Part shown: piece by piece, positions 1 through 7,364 of the stretch | Layout: each line of letters begins with the position of its first letter | How positions within the stretch are numbered: position 1 is the stretch's first letter | NCBI GenBank assembly: GCA_903952805.1 | Contig: CAJBHN010000274.1 | Span: 1 to 12,303 of the forward strand | DNA length: 12,303 nucleotides | Origin: an uncultured Myxococcales bacterium | Lineage (GTDB): Bacteria > Myxococcota > UBA727 > VGSZ01 | Direction of reading: 5' to 3' | Made by a program: the position numbers and the translations under genes | Notes under the pieces: model-generated | The model's input: the letters and a program-made list of their open reading frames with translations, nothing else | Told to the model about the DNA's origin: nothing | The model's database searches: none

Positions 1-1
1 C

Positions 2-1123
2 CTGTTGGCGGGCAGCGACTTTGGCGCACTGCCGGCCGCCAACAAGAGTTTTATCGAATACCAACAAGGTCGCCTTGACCTCGTCGAAGGCCATCGGGTC
101 TGGGCCTCGCGGCATTTCGAACGGATTCAACGCACGGGTGATACGAGTGCCCGCGTGCAGCGCTACGCCTTGCGGGCTCGCCTCGCCTTGGCCCTGGAAG
201 AACTCAAAGAGACCCACGACCAGGACAGCAAAGCCAAGCGAGAGCGGCGCGCGGGGGCCATCAAGCAACTGGAAGACATTGCTGCGGTGAAAGACGGCGA
301 GGCGAGCATCGTCAACGACGCTCATCGCGTCCTGGCCCAGCTCTACTTTGAAGACGGCCGCTTTGACGAAGCCGCCGTCGCCTACGACCGGATCGCGGTC
401 CCGTTTTTGTCGGAAGAAGAAGCCGACTTGTTCCTCGAGAAGGCCTGGACTCGTTATTACAAAGGCGATTCCAATGGGGCTCTTGGTATTCTGCTCACCC
501 TTGATGCCCCCAGCTATCGCAAGTATTTTCGACCCGAGCGTTTCGTGCTCAAGGCCCTCGCCTATAAGCAAATGTGCCATTACGCGGCCGCCAAGGCCGC
601 GGCTCGGGAGTTTCTGCGTCGCTATGGGGCTTCGTTGCAGGAGCTGCGTCGAAGCCGTGACCCGTTGACGGATCCATCGGTTCGGGCCGCCGCGATCCAG
701 CGTCGCAAGCCGAAACGCATGTTTGCGTTTCTCGATTCGCTGCAACGAGAGCGTGAGCGTGTGGAGCGCTTCTCTGACGAATATGGCCTCGCTGCCCACC
801 TGGGGCGCGTGTACGAACTCAAGATCGCCGAGGTCAACCGAGACCTCGACCGCGTGGTGGAGGATGAAGCCATCGCGGTCGCCGCCGAGCTGCTCGACTA
901 TGAAGAGCAGGCGCGTCTGGTGGACTATGAGGTTTCTCTCGAGGTGTTTCGTCGCGTCAAACGGGGGGCTGGCAAGGCCGTTGCCGATGTGCAGGCTCCC
1001 ATCCCCCTGGGCAGCCGCGAGGTCTATTATCGCTTCAATGGCGAGTATTGGAACGACGAGTTGCACGATTACCGTTTCCGAATCGACAATCGCTGTTTTG
1101 GCGAGGAGCTCTTCGTCCAATGA
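2..1123 (+). CDS. TPR-type helical repeat protein with conserved aromatic C-terminal tail (5' partial)
   Basis: The reading frame is open at the window edge, so the start lies upstream; 373 C-terminal residues are visible. They are almost all alpha-helical. A clear TPR unit lies near visible residues 102-134 (AHRVLAQLYFEDGRFDEAAV), followed by TPR-like helices to about residue 206. A charged helical region rich in Arg/Glu spans about 240-325. The last 35 residues change character: an aromatic/acidic segment (YYRFNGEYWNDEL) leads to a single Cys nine residues from the end. No membrane segment is visible. The stop overlaps the next start by four bases (ATGA), implying translational coupling. 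Family knowledge: TPR arrays are protein-binding scaffolds, and Myxococcus GltC is a TPR protein of the gliding complex. A GltC-like role is my inference from context and architecture; an unrelated TPR scaffold is equally possible. Confidence 0.85.
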   Translation: MLAGSDFGALPAANKSFIEYQQGRLDLVEGHRVWASRHFERIQRTGDTSARVQRYALRARLALALEELKETHDQDSKAKRERRAGAIKQLEDIAAVKDGEASIVNDAHRVLAQLYFEDGRFDEAAVAYDRIAVPFLSEEEADLFLEKAWTRYYKGDSNGALGILLTLDAPSYRKYFRPERFVLKALAYKQMCHYAAAKAAAREFLRRYGASLQELRRSRDPLTDPSVRAAAIQRRKPKRMFAFLDSLQRERERVERFSDEYGLAAHLGRVYELKIAEVNRDLDRVVEDEAIAVAAELLDYEEQARLVDYEVSLEVFRRVKRGAGKAVADVQAPIPLGSREVYYRFNGEYWNDELHDYRFRIDNRCFGEELFVQ

Positions 1124-4100
1124 TGGCCCTCATTCATTCCAGTCGTCGTCTGCTGGTTGCGGTCTGCGCCGTCGGCCTCGCTGTCAGCAGCGCCCCGGCG
1201 TGCCAAACCGTCCCCCCCCCTGTTCCGCCAGGCAAGCTGGAGGCGGCCCGTTTGGAGCTCGAGCGGCTCAAGCGCGACACCCTCAAGGTCGACAAGTCAA
1301 TCGCGGTCACCAAGGATCTGATCAACAGGTCCAAGGGCGAGCGCTATTTGCCCGACCTCTATTTTCGCCTGTCGGAACTGTATATCGAGAAGTCGCGCCT
1401 GGTGTATTTTCGCGTCCTCGAAGAAGCGGGCGCCGAGGACAAGAGCGCCGTGGTCGCCCCGGAAGCGCGCCTGCTCAAGGATCAGGCGATTGCGGTGTAC
1501 CGGCGAATTCTGTCGGAGTTTCCCGACTATATCGACAACGACAAGATTACCTTTTTCATCGCCCATGAATATCGGGAACTCGGCAATTTCCCCGAGATGA
1601 TCAAGACCTACGTTGAGCTGGTCAAAAAGTTCCCCAGGTCAAACTTCCGTTTCGAGTCGTGGCTGATTCTGGGCGACTATTACTTCGACAAGGGCGACGT
1701 CGACGAGGCGATGTCCAACTATCGCTCCATCCTGAAGAACCAGGAGACCTATGCGCACAACATGGCCCGCTACAAGCTGGCGTGGTGCTACATCAACAAG
1801 GATAAGCCCATCCTTGCGGTCGACCTGTGGGAGCAAGCGGTCAAGACGCCCACCGTGCCCGACCCGGGCTCTCCCGCCATCGACCCCTTGTCGTCGAAGC
1901 CAGCCCGTCTCGACGTCAGACAAGATGCGCTCCGTGACCTGGCGTTTTACTATGCCGAGGTCCGCGACCCCAAGAGCGCGTTGGCATTTTTCCAGAATCT
2001 GACCGTGTCGCGGAGTGAGTATCGGGTCGCGCTGGAAAAACTGGCTCGTCGCTTCCAGATAAAGACCATGTATGACGAGTCCGCCAAGGTCTATCGTGAA
2101 CTGATTCGCATCAGCCACGACGTCGAGCGCAATCTGGAATGGGCGGAGGCCGTCTACGAGGCCGCGGTCGCATCCAAAGATCTCAACACTGCCGACGAAG
2201 ACGTCGCCATGCTGGCCGAGGTGGCTGCACGCTACAAATATTGGTGGCGCACCCCCAATGCCGACAAAAAGATTCTCGACGACTTTGAGTTGCTGACTCG
2301 TGATTTGTCGACGCGCCTGCACGCCCTTGCCAAGGAAAAGGGGTCGGACGACCTGTATCGACGGGCGGCACGGGCCTATGACCGCTACTTGTCGGTGTTT
2401 CCCGATTCTCCCGAGCGACTGAATATCGAATGGAACTACGCCGAGACGCTGTTTGCAGGCAAAGACTTCGTCAAGGCCGGCCGTCAGTACGAAACCGTGC
2501 TCAAATTGCTGTCGGCGGCTCCCGTCGCAGCCCCAGGTGACGGGGCGCCGCGCGCCGCGCCCCCCCCGGCCGCCACCCAACCGGCGATGTCGACCCCAGC
2601 CTCGCCGGACGGCAAGAATGCAGCCGCCGTCAAGGCGGTGGCGAGGGATGGCGCGGTAGCCCCGGTGCCAGTGGGCGGGCAGCGGCTCGTGGCCACCACG
2701 GGGTCGGTTGATGGCGACACCAGGCAGGCCATGTACTCGGCCATCCTGAGTTATTTCGAAGCATTGAAAACGGGCGAGAAGGCAACGCGCTTTGAGTCAA
2801 TGATGGCCCGTGAAGGCATCAAAGCTCTTGGTGCCCGCTTCGTGTCGTCATGGCCTGCCGACGAGAACGTTCCGCAGGTCAAGTTCAATGTCGCTCGCGC
2901 CTATTTCGAACAGGGAATCTTCGATCGATCGATTGAACTCTTTGCGGCATTCGTCACCGAGCACCCGACCCACAAAGACGCCATCACGGCTGCCGAGCTG
3001 GCCCTTGACGCCTATGCTCAACAGGAAGACTTCAGCGGTCTCGCCAAACAAGCGCGCGCCTTCGCCAGCGATACCCGTGTTGACGCGAGCTTTCGTGAAC
3101 GCGCCAGCACGATGGCCGATCAGGCCGAGCAAGAGGAAATCAACCGTCGCACCATCGCCGCCGAGGGACGCGTCGCCGAAGCCATCGCCAGCTTCGTCGT
3201 CGAGAAAAAGGGCACGGAGGTCGCCGCCAAAGCCCTCCACCAGGCATTTGTGATCGCCAAGGATCGCCGCAATCTCGCCGATATACAGTCGGTTGGACGC
3301 CAGCTGGTCGAGGAATACGCCAACACGAAATATGCCTTGGAGGTGTTGCCGGCGTTGGCCGACCTTGCCGTGCGCACCAGTCAGCTGGAGACTGCCGCCA
3401 GCTATTACGAAGAGCAGGCTCGCCGCTTTCCCAATGATTCGGCCAGTGATGCCATTTTGGAGAGTGCGGCCGCGATTCGGACCGAACTGAGCGAGTACCC
3501 CGCAGCCATGGCGGATTACGAGCGGCTCACCAAGCAGGGAGACGAGAACCGACGCGGCGAGTATTTCGAGAAGCTTGCCAGATTGGCCCTGCGCGCCGGT
3601 GACTTCCGCCGGGCAGAGACGGCGGCCTTGTCGGCTGCAGAGACGCCAGCGTCGGCGGTGGTCGCCAACGTCATCGCTGGTGAAGCTGCCCTGCGGACCG
3701 GCAAGCCGGAACAGGCCGTTGAGCGCTTGTCGACCGCTCTCGGCAAGAAAGCGAGTGGCGACGACGGCGAGGTGTGGCAGGCGCGCGCGCAATACCTGAT
3801 TGGCGAGGTGGTCAGGGCCGAGTTTGAGCGGGTCTCCTTGACGGGAGGGACCCAGGATGGCGAGACCCTCGCCCGCAAGTTTGAATTGCTTGAGGAACTC
3901 GAGGGGGCTTACGTCGCCGCCATCCAGATTGGGGATCCGGAATGGGCCATGGGCGGCCTGTATCGAATCGCCAACGCCTACAAAGACGCCGCCGATTTCC
4001 TGGATACAGCCCCGGTGCCGGCTGGCACGAGCCCAGAGGACGAGAAGGCCTTGCGCACTGCTTTGGCCGAGCGTTCGACACCAATGCGCAAGAAATACGT

Positions 4101-4635
4101 CGAGACCATCGAATCCTGCAAAGCGCAGGCAAAGAAGTTGGAGGCGTTCAACCGCTTCAGCCGCGCTTGCTTCGGGGGCACGCCGGTCGATGACAACGGC
4201 GACTCCCCCAGGGCCCGCCTGCCGGGCCTGGTGATTCCAGGCCGCGAAGCCCTCGAGCAAAAGCTCGTCGACAACCCCAAGGATGTGGCGACGTTGACCC
4301 AATTGATTCGGTCCGCCATCAGCGTCCGTGATTTTTCGCTGGCACGTCTGCTGTCGTTGCGGGCTTTGGAACTCGACGAGAAAAATGCCGAGATTCTGAA
4401 TCTCCTGGGGGTTGCGTCTTTCCAGTCGAATTTTGGCCAGGCCGCCGCGGCCGCCTTCAAGAAATCCCTCAAGGTCAACGCAAAATACGGTCCTGCGCAG
4501 GCAAACCTTGGCGTGGTCTGGACCACGTATGGAGACGTCGACAAGGGCAGGGACCTGATGGCCAAGTCTGGCGTCGTCGAAGTCACCTCTCCTGACATTC
4601 TGCCCCAGGTGCGAAGCATGGGAGGCGGGCGATGA
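1120..4635 (+). CDS. Large TPR-repeat envelope protein, probable lipoprotein (GltD/AgmU-like architecture)
   Basis: This 1171-residue protein has tandem in-frame ATG codons at 1120 and 1123. I chose 1120 because GAGGAG at 1103-1108 lies 11 bases upstream and the start overlaps the previous stop (ATGA). The N-terminus is an export signal: Arg9-Arg10, a hydrophobic stretch at 11-25, then a lipobox-like APAC with Cys28. That lipobox is not ideal (Pro at -2), so a soluble periplasmic form is possible. A Pro-rich patch follows, then a helical region with the motif YLPDLYFRLSELYIEKSR near residue 75. Degenerate TPRs continue to about 460. An Ala/Pro-rich linker of about 465-523 splits the protein, and more TPRs run to the C-terminus, clearest at about 1050-1150. 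Size and export match the GltD/AgmU type of myxobacterial gliding scaffold. Calling it a TPR envelope protein is secure; orthology is an inference. Confidence 0.9.
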   Translation: MMALIHSSRRLLVAVCAVGLAVSSAPACQTVPPPVPPGKLEAARLELERLKRDTLKVDKSIAVTKDLINRSKGERYLPDLYFRLSELYIEKSRLVYFRVLEEAGAEDKSAVVAPEARLLKDQAIAVYRRILSEFPDYIDNDKITFFIAHEYRELGNFPEMIKTYVELVKKFPRSNFRFESWLILGDYYFDKGDVDEAMSNYRSILKNQETYAHNMARYKLAWCYINKDKPILAVDLWEQAVKTPTVPDPGSPAIDPLSSKPARLDVRQDALRDLAFYYAEVRDPKSALAFFQNLTVSRSEYRVALEKLARRFQIKTMYDESAKVYRELIRISHDVERNLEWAEAVYEAAVASKDLNTADEDVAMLAEVAARYKYWWRTPNADKKILDDFELLTRDLSTRLHALAKEKGSDDLYRRAARAYDRYLSVFPDSPERLNIEWNYAETLFAGKDFVKAGRQYETVLKLLSAAPVAAPGDGAPRAAPPPAATQPAMSTPASPDGKNAAAVKAVARDGAVAPVPVGGQRLVATTGSVDGDTRQAMYSAILSYFEALKTGEKATRFESMMAREGIKALGARFVSSWPADENVPQVKFNVARAYFEQGIFDRSIELFAAFVTEHPTHKDAITAAELALDAYAQQEDFSGLAKQARAFASDTRVDASFRERASTMADQAEQEEINRRTIAAEGRVAEAIASFVVEKKGTEVAAKALHQAFVIAKDRRNLADIQSVGRQLVEEYANTKYALEVLPALADLAVRTSQLETAASYYEEQARRFPNDSASDAILESAAAIRTELSEYPAAMADYERLTKQGDENRRGEYFEKLARLALRAGDFRRAETAALSAAETPASAVVANVIAGEAALRTGKPEQAVERLSTALGKKASGDDGEVWQARAQYLIGEVVRAEFERVSLTGGTQDGETLARKFELLEELEGAYVAAIQIGDPEWAMGGLYRIANAYKDAADFLDTAPVPAGTSPEDEKALRTALAERSTPMRKKYVETIESCKAQAKKLEAFNRFSRACFGGTPVDDNGDSPRARLPGLVIPGREALEQKLVDNPKDVATLTQLIRSAISVRDFSLARLLSLRALELDEKNAEILNLLGVASFQSNFGQAAAAAFKKSLKVNAKYGPAQANLGVVWTTYGDVDKGRDLMAKSGVVEVTSPDILPQVRSMGGGR
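1212..1220 (+). repeat. C9 homopolymer tract just after the lipobox
   Basis: Nine consecutive C bases encode part of the Pro-rich segment directly after Cys28 of the large TPR protein (Thr-Val-Pro-Pro-Pro-Val). A second run, C8, lies at 2560-2567 in the Ala/Pro linker of the same gene. Runs of this length are prone to strand slippage, and a one-base change here would truncate the protein right after its signal peptide. Whether it actually varies is unknown. Confidence 0.6.
4621..4625 (+). promoter_or_regulatory. Ribosome binding site for the 217-residue lipoprotein
   Basis: GGAGG sits six bases before the ATG at 4632, inside the last codons of the preceding gene. With the ATGA stop/start overlap it supports this start and coupled translation. 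Confidence 0.75.
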
Positions 4636-5285
4636 GCCGCATGTCCCAGCACCTGTTGGCGGCGCTGGCCGTGGCGATGCTGTCGTCGTCGTGCGTCGGA
4701 CTGTCTGCGCGCGTTGACCGCGCGGCGCTATCCGAAATTCCCAACGAGGAATTGCTCGTCTTGTTCGACGCGGAAAACGACGTGCAGATCGCCCGTGACG
4801 AAGCCGATGCGGCATCCCGCAACCTGCAGGATGCAAAAAATGGACTGGAGACCGCGCGCCAATACCGAGAGGTCATCGCTCAGCGTCGCACGTCGGGGGC
4901 GACCGTTGACACGGTGTCTGTCCTCGACCTGCTTGGAGCCTGGAACGACGCACGCATTGGCATGCGCGAGGCGGAGGTGGACCTGAGGGATATCGAGTTG
5001 AGCACCAGCTCCACGCGTCTGTGGGCGGCACGGGCTCGTTACGAGCGGGAAAAGGCACGCCTTGTCAAAGCAAGGAACCCAGCGGTGGGCAAAGACATCG
5101 ACCTGAAGGATTTCGATGACCAGGCGGACACCTGGAAGCTGCGGGAGGCCGAAGCCACCGCCGCTGTTGCCGCCCGCGCTGTCGGGGTCGTCGAAGCCCG
5201 AGCCCGCTATTTTGACCTCTCCCGCAAGCTCCAGGAGCAAAGCGGTGGTGCCTACGGTGGTCCGTGGGCGGACCTTCTGGACTAG
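4632..5285 (+). CDS. Small coiled-coil lipoprotein
   Basis: This 217-residue protein begins at an ATG overlapping the upstream stop (ATGA), with an ideal GGAGG six bases upstream. The N-terminus is a short signal with Arg3, a hydrophobic core at 8-17, and a lipobox-like SSSC ending at Cys21. Lipidation and attachment to an outer or inner membrane leaflet are therefore likely; there is no Asp at +2 (it is Val), so under the E. coli rule it would go to the outer membrane. The mature part is heptad-like and strongly charged: helices at about 45-85, 100-145 and 163-205, rich in Ala, Arg, Glu and Asp, consistent with coiled coils. It ends in a Gly-rich tail with a Trp. I recognise no named family. 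Its position between two exported TPR proteins suggests it is a membrane-bound partner or anchor for them. Confidence 0.85.
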   Translation: MSRMSQHLLAALAVAMLSSSCVGLSARVDRAALSEIPNEELLVLFDAENDVQIARDEADAASRNLQDAKNGLETARQYREVIAQRRTSGATVDTVSVLDLLGAWNDARIGMREAEVDLRDIELSTSSTRLWAARARYEREKARLVKARNPAVGKDIDLKDFDDQADTWKLREAEATAAVAARAVGVVEARARYFDLSRKLQEQSGGAYGGPWADLLD

Positions 5286-5287
5286 GA
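5284..5287 (+). promoter_or_regulatory. Ribosome binding site deciding the start of the 655-residue TPR protein
   Basis: AGGA overlaps the stop of the previous gene (TAG at 5283-5285). It is eight bases before the GTG at 5296 and only two bases before another in-frame GTG at 5290. The spacing favours 5296. No suitable ATG lies upstream in this frame except at 5116, deep inside the neighbouring gene. Confidence 0.6.
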
Positions 5288-5295
5288 TCGTGCTT

Positions 5296-7263
5296 GTGCT
5301 GCGCATCCAGCCCTTCCTTCGCCTGCTGGTCATGTCTGCCTCCCTCGAGGCCGCCTCCGCCGTGGCACAGGAGCAACGCGATGGTTTGCTGGCCGAGGTG
5401 ACTGAGCCTTCGCCGGCGAAGCCGGGCATCGCTTACTACGAGGAACTCGCAAAAAAGGGGCCACAGGAGGCCGGCAACCAGCAGCTCCTGGCGGCGGCCT
5501 ACGGTCGTCAGGGCCGTGTTGACGACGCCCGACGTTCAGCCCGACGCGCCGTTGAACTCGCGCCGACGGTGGCCGAATTCCACCAGACGCTGGGACTGAT
5601 CGAAGAGGGCGCCGATAGCTTGCCCGCCGCTGAGGCGGCCTTCAGAAGGGCCGCTTCGCTGGATGGCAACGTCGAGTACCGACTTGACGTCGCGCGGGTC
5701 CTGTGGCGGCTGGACCGACGTCCGGAGGCTGAAGCGACGTGGGAAGCCATTGCCACCGATTTTGTCAACGACCGCAATGTGGACCTGGCCCTCGCCAACA
5801 GCTTTCACGGGCTCGGCCGCAATGAGGAGGCGCTCGCTGCGTACGAGCGCGCCTTGCTGCTGTCCAAGACCGGCGTCGAAAGGGCGGACGTATTGGTCGA
5901 TGTGGCGCGGGTCCATGCGGACCGTGGCGCCGTCAACCTGGCGCAGGAAGCATTGTCGCGTGCGCGTGACGCATCGCCGGCCGACGCTGACGTCGCCTAT
6001 AACCTTGGCGTTCTGTATTTTCGTGCTGGCCAATACGACGCCGCCATCGCCGCCTTTGACGACGCGGTGAAGATCAAGCCCGATCATGCCAATGCCCTCA
6101 ACAACAAGGGGGTCACGCTCGAGAAGCTGCGGAAGCTCGACGACGCGGCCACCGCCTTCAGGGCAGCCATCGTCGTCGACGACAACAACGGTTTTGCCCA
6201 TTTCAATCTGGGGCTGGTGCTCTTCAAGTTGCGCCGTTTCAAAGACGCCGAGGTGTCGTTTGAGAGGGCGGCAGTGGTGGCTCCCGAGTTGGGCGACGCC
6301 AAATTCTTCCTCGGCGAAATTTACTTTCAGTTGGGCGACACCAAGAAGGCCCTGCGCCTGTACAAAGATGCGCTGCACTCCAACCCCGACGACGCATCGA
6401 CCCATCGTCGCGTTGGTGACATCCACCTGCAAAACGGTGATCTCGATCTGGCCATTGGCGAGTACTGGGCCGCGGTCGACGCCAACGCCGACGCACCCGA
6501 CCATCGGGCCCAGCTCATGCGTGTCCTGGTGGCTCGCAACAATGACGGCGACATCCGACGGGCCGTCAAGCTCGGCGACGCGGGCCTTGCCAAACACCCC
6601 GAACACCTTGAGGTGCGCACGGCGCTTGCCGCCGCTGAGGTTGCCGCCCGTCGCAGTGAGCGAGCGCGACAACTGCTTGAGGAGGGGACCCGGGTCTCGC
6701 CGCAGGATCCGCAGGCGCACACCGCGTATGCCCGCTTCCTGCTTGAACAAGGCAAGGTCGCCGACGCCGACGCCAGTTTTGCAGCCGCCATCAAGCTCGA
6801 CCCCCACAACGCCGCCGCCATCGCAGGCCAGGGTGACGCTGCCTTGAGCCAGGGCGACGTCGTTGGCGCCGAGAAGGCCTTCCGGTCGGCCCTTGAACTC
6901 GACCCTGGACTTGCCAGCGCTCGCGCCGAACTCGGCTACCTGTACTTCAAGGCTGACAAGAACGACGCTGCCATTGGGGAATTGACCCGCGCCGTCAGCG
7001 ACGACGCTCGGCTTGGTCGGGCCTGGTTCTACCTCGCCTTTGCCCAGTACAAGGCTGGCTTGAAGGATCAGGTGGAGACGTCGCTGAAGAAGGCTGTGGC
7101 CGTCCAGCCCGACCTCGCTGAGGCGTGGCTGCAGCTCGGCAAGCTTTACGTGCAGGTTGGCAGGCAGGACGACGCCAGAAAGGCGTTGCTCGCCGCCGAG
7201 AATGCCCGCGGCGGCAACTACGAAGAGGCGCGACTCGAACTGGAACGGCTTCAGGCACCCTGA
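5296..7263 (+). CDS. Secreted all-TPR protein (about 15 tandem TPRs)
   Basis: I start this 655-residue protein at GTG 5296, giving MLRIQPF and a hydrophobic stretch to Ala-Val-Ala before Gln25, a standard signal peptidase I site. GTG 5290 would add only two residues. After a short linker, nearly the whole protein is an uninterrupted series of about 15 TPRs from about residue 60 to 640. The clearest units are at about 232-265 (YNLGVLYFRAGQYDAAI), 266-298, 299-332, 333-366, 471-504, 505-538 and 607-640, each with the usual Gly/Ala/Tyr positions. Such an array forms a superhelical binding surface in the periplasm. It follows the lipoprotein gene by 10 bases and is the last gene of the operon. 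A GltE/AglT-like role in an envelope complex is possible; it is longer than I would expect for GltE, and the cysteine of a lipoprotein signal is absent. Confidence 0.9.
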   Translation: MLRIQPFLRLLVMSASLEAASAVAQEQRDGLLAEVTEPSPAKPGIAYYEELAKKGPQEAGNQQLLAAAYGRQGRVDDARRSARRAVELAPTVAEFHQTLGLIEEGADSLPAAEAAFRRAASLDGNVEYRLDVARVLWRLDRRPEAEATWEAIATDFVNDRNVDLALANSFHGLGRNEEALAAYERALLLSKTGVERADVLVDVARVHADRGAVNLAQEALSRARDASPADADVAYNLGVLYFRAGQYDAAIAAFDDAVKIKPDHANALNNKGVTLEKLRKLDDAATAFRAAIVVDDNNGFAHFNLGLVLFKLRRFKDAEVSFERAAVVAPELGDAKFFLGEIYFQLGDTKKALRLYKDALHSNPDDASTHRRVGDIHLQNGDLDLAIGEYWAAVDANADAPDHRAQLMRVLVARNNDGDIRRAVKLGDAGLAKHPEHLEVRTALAAAEVAARRSERARQLLEEGTRVSPQDPQAHTAYARFLLEQGKVADADASFAAAIKLDPHNAAAIAGQGDAALSQGDVVGAEKAFRSALELDPGLASARAELGYLYFKADKNDAAIGELTRAVSDDARLGRAWFYLAFAQYKAGLKDQVETSLKKAVAVQPDLAEAWLQLGKLYVQVGRQDDARKALLAAENARGGNYEEARLELERLQAP

Positions 7264-7364
7264 GTGAACAGGTGCTGTGTTGCGACACCGGACTGGGGCC
7301 GAACGCAGTTCTGCGGGCATCCTGGGGCTTCAGGCGATGCCCAGCGGTTGGGCCGGTGGTCGGC
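7264..7364. other. Intergenic region between convergent genes
   Basis: These 101 bases separate the end of the TPR operon from the end of the minus-strand gene. Transcription from both sides converges here, so a terminator is expected. I find only weak stems (for example CGCAG/CTGCG with a two-base gap, and GTGT/ACAC) and no T-rich tail. Termination may be Rho-dependent or use a hairpin I cannot judge by eye. Confidence 0.5.

Noticed and set aside
2848..4836. 662-codon open frame on the minus strand opposite the large TPR gene
   Set aside because: It is a shadow of the strong codon bias of the real gene. Its translation lacks domain features, it runs across the boundary between two coupled plus-strand genes, and the plus frame has a signal peptide, ribosome binding sites and TPRs.
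5116..5295. Longer start for the all-TPR protein at 5116
   Set aside because: It lies deep inside the lipoprotein gene, encodes Pro/Arg-rich shadow sequence, and would bury the signal peptide that begins at 5296.
5536..7320. 594-codon open frame on the minus strand opposite the all-TPR gene
   Set aside because: The plus strand encodes about 15 unmistakable TPRs; the minus translation shows no recognisable motif and is a mirror of GC-rich codons.
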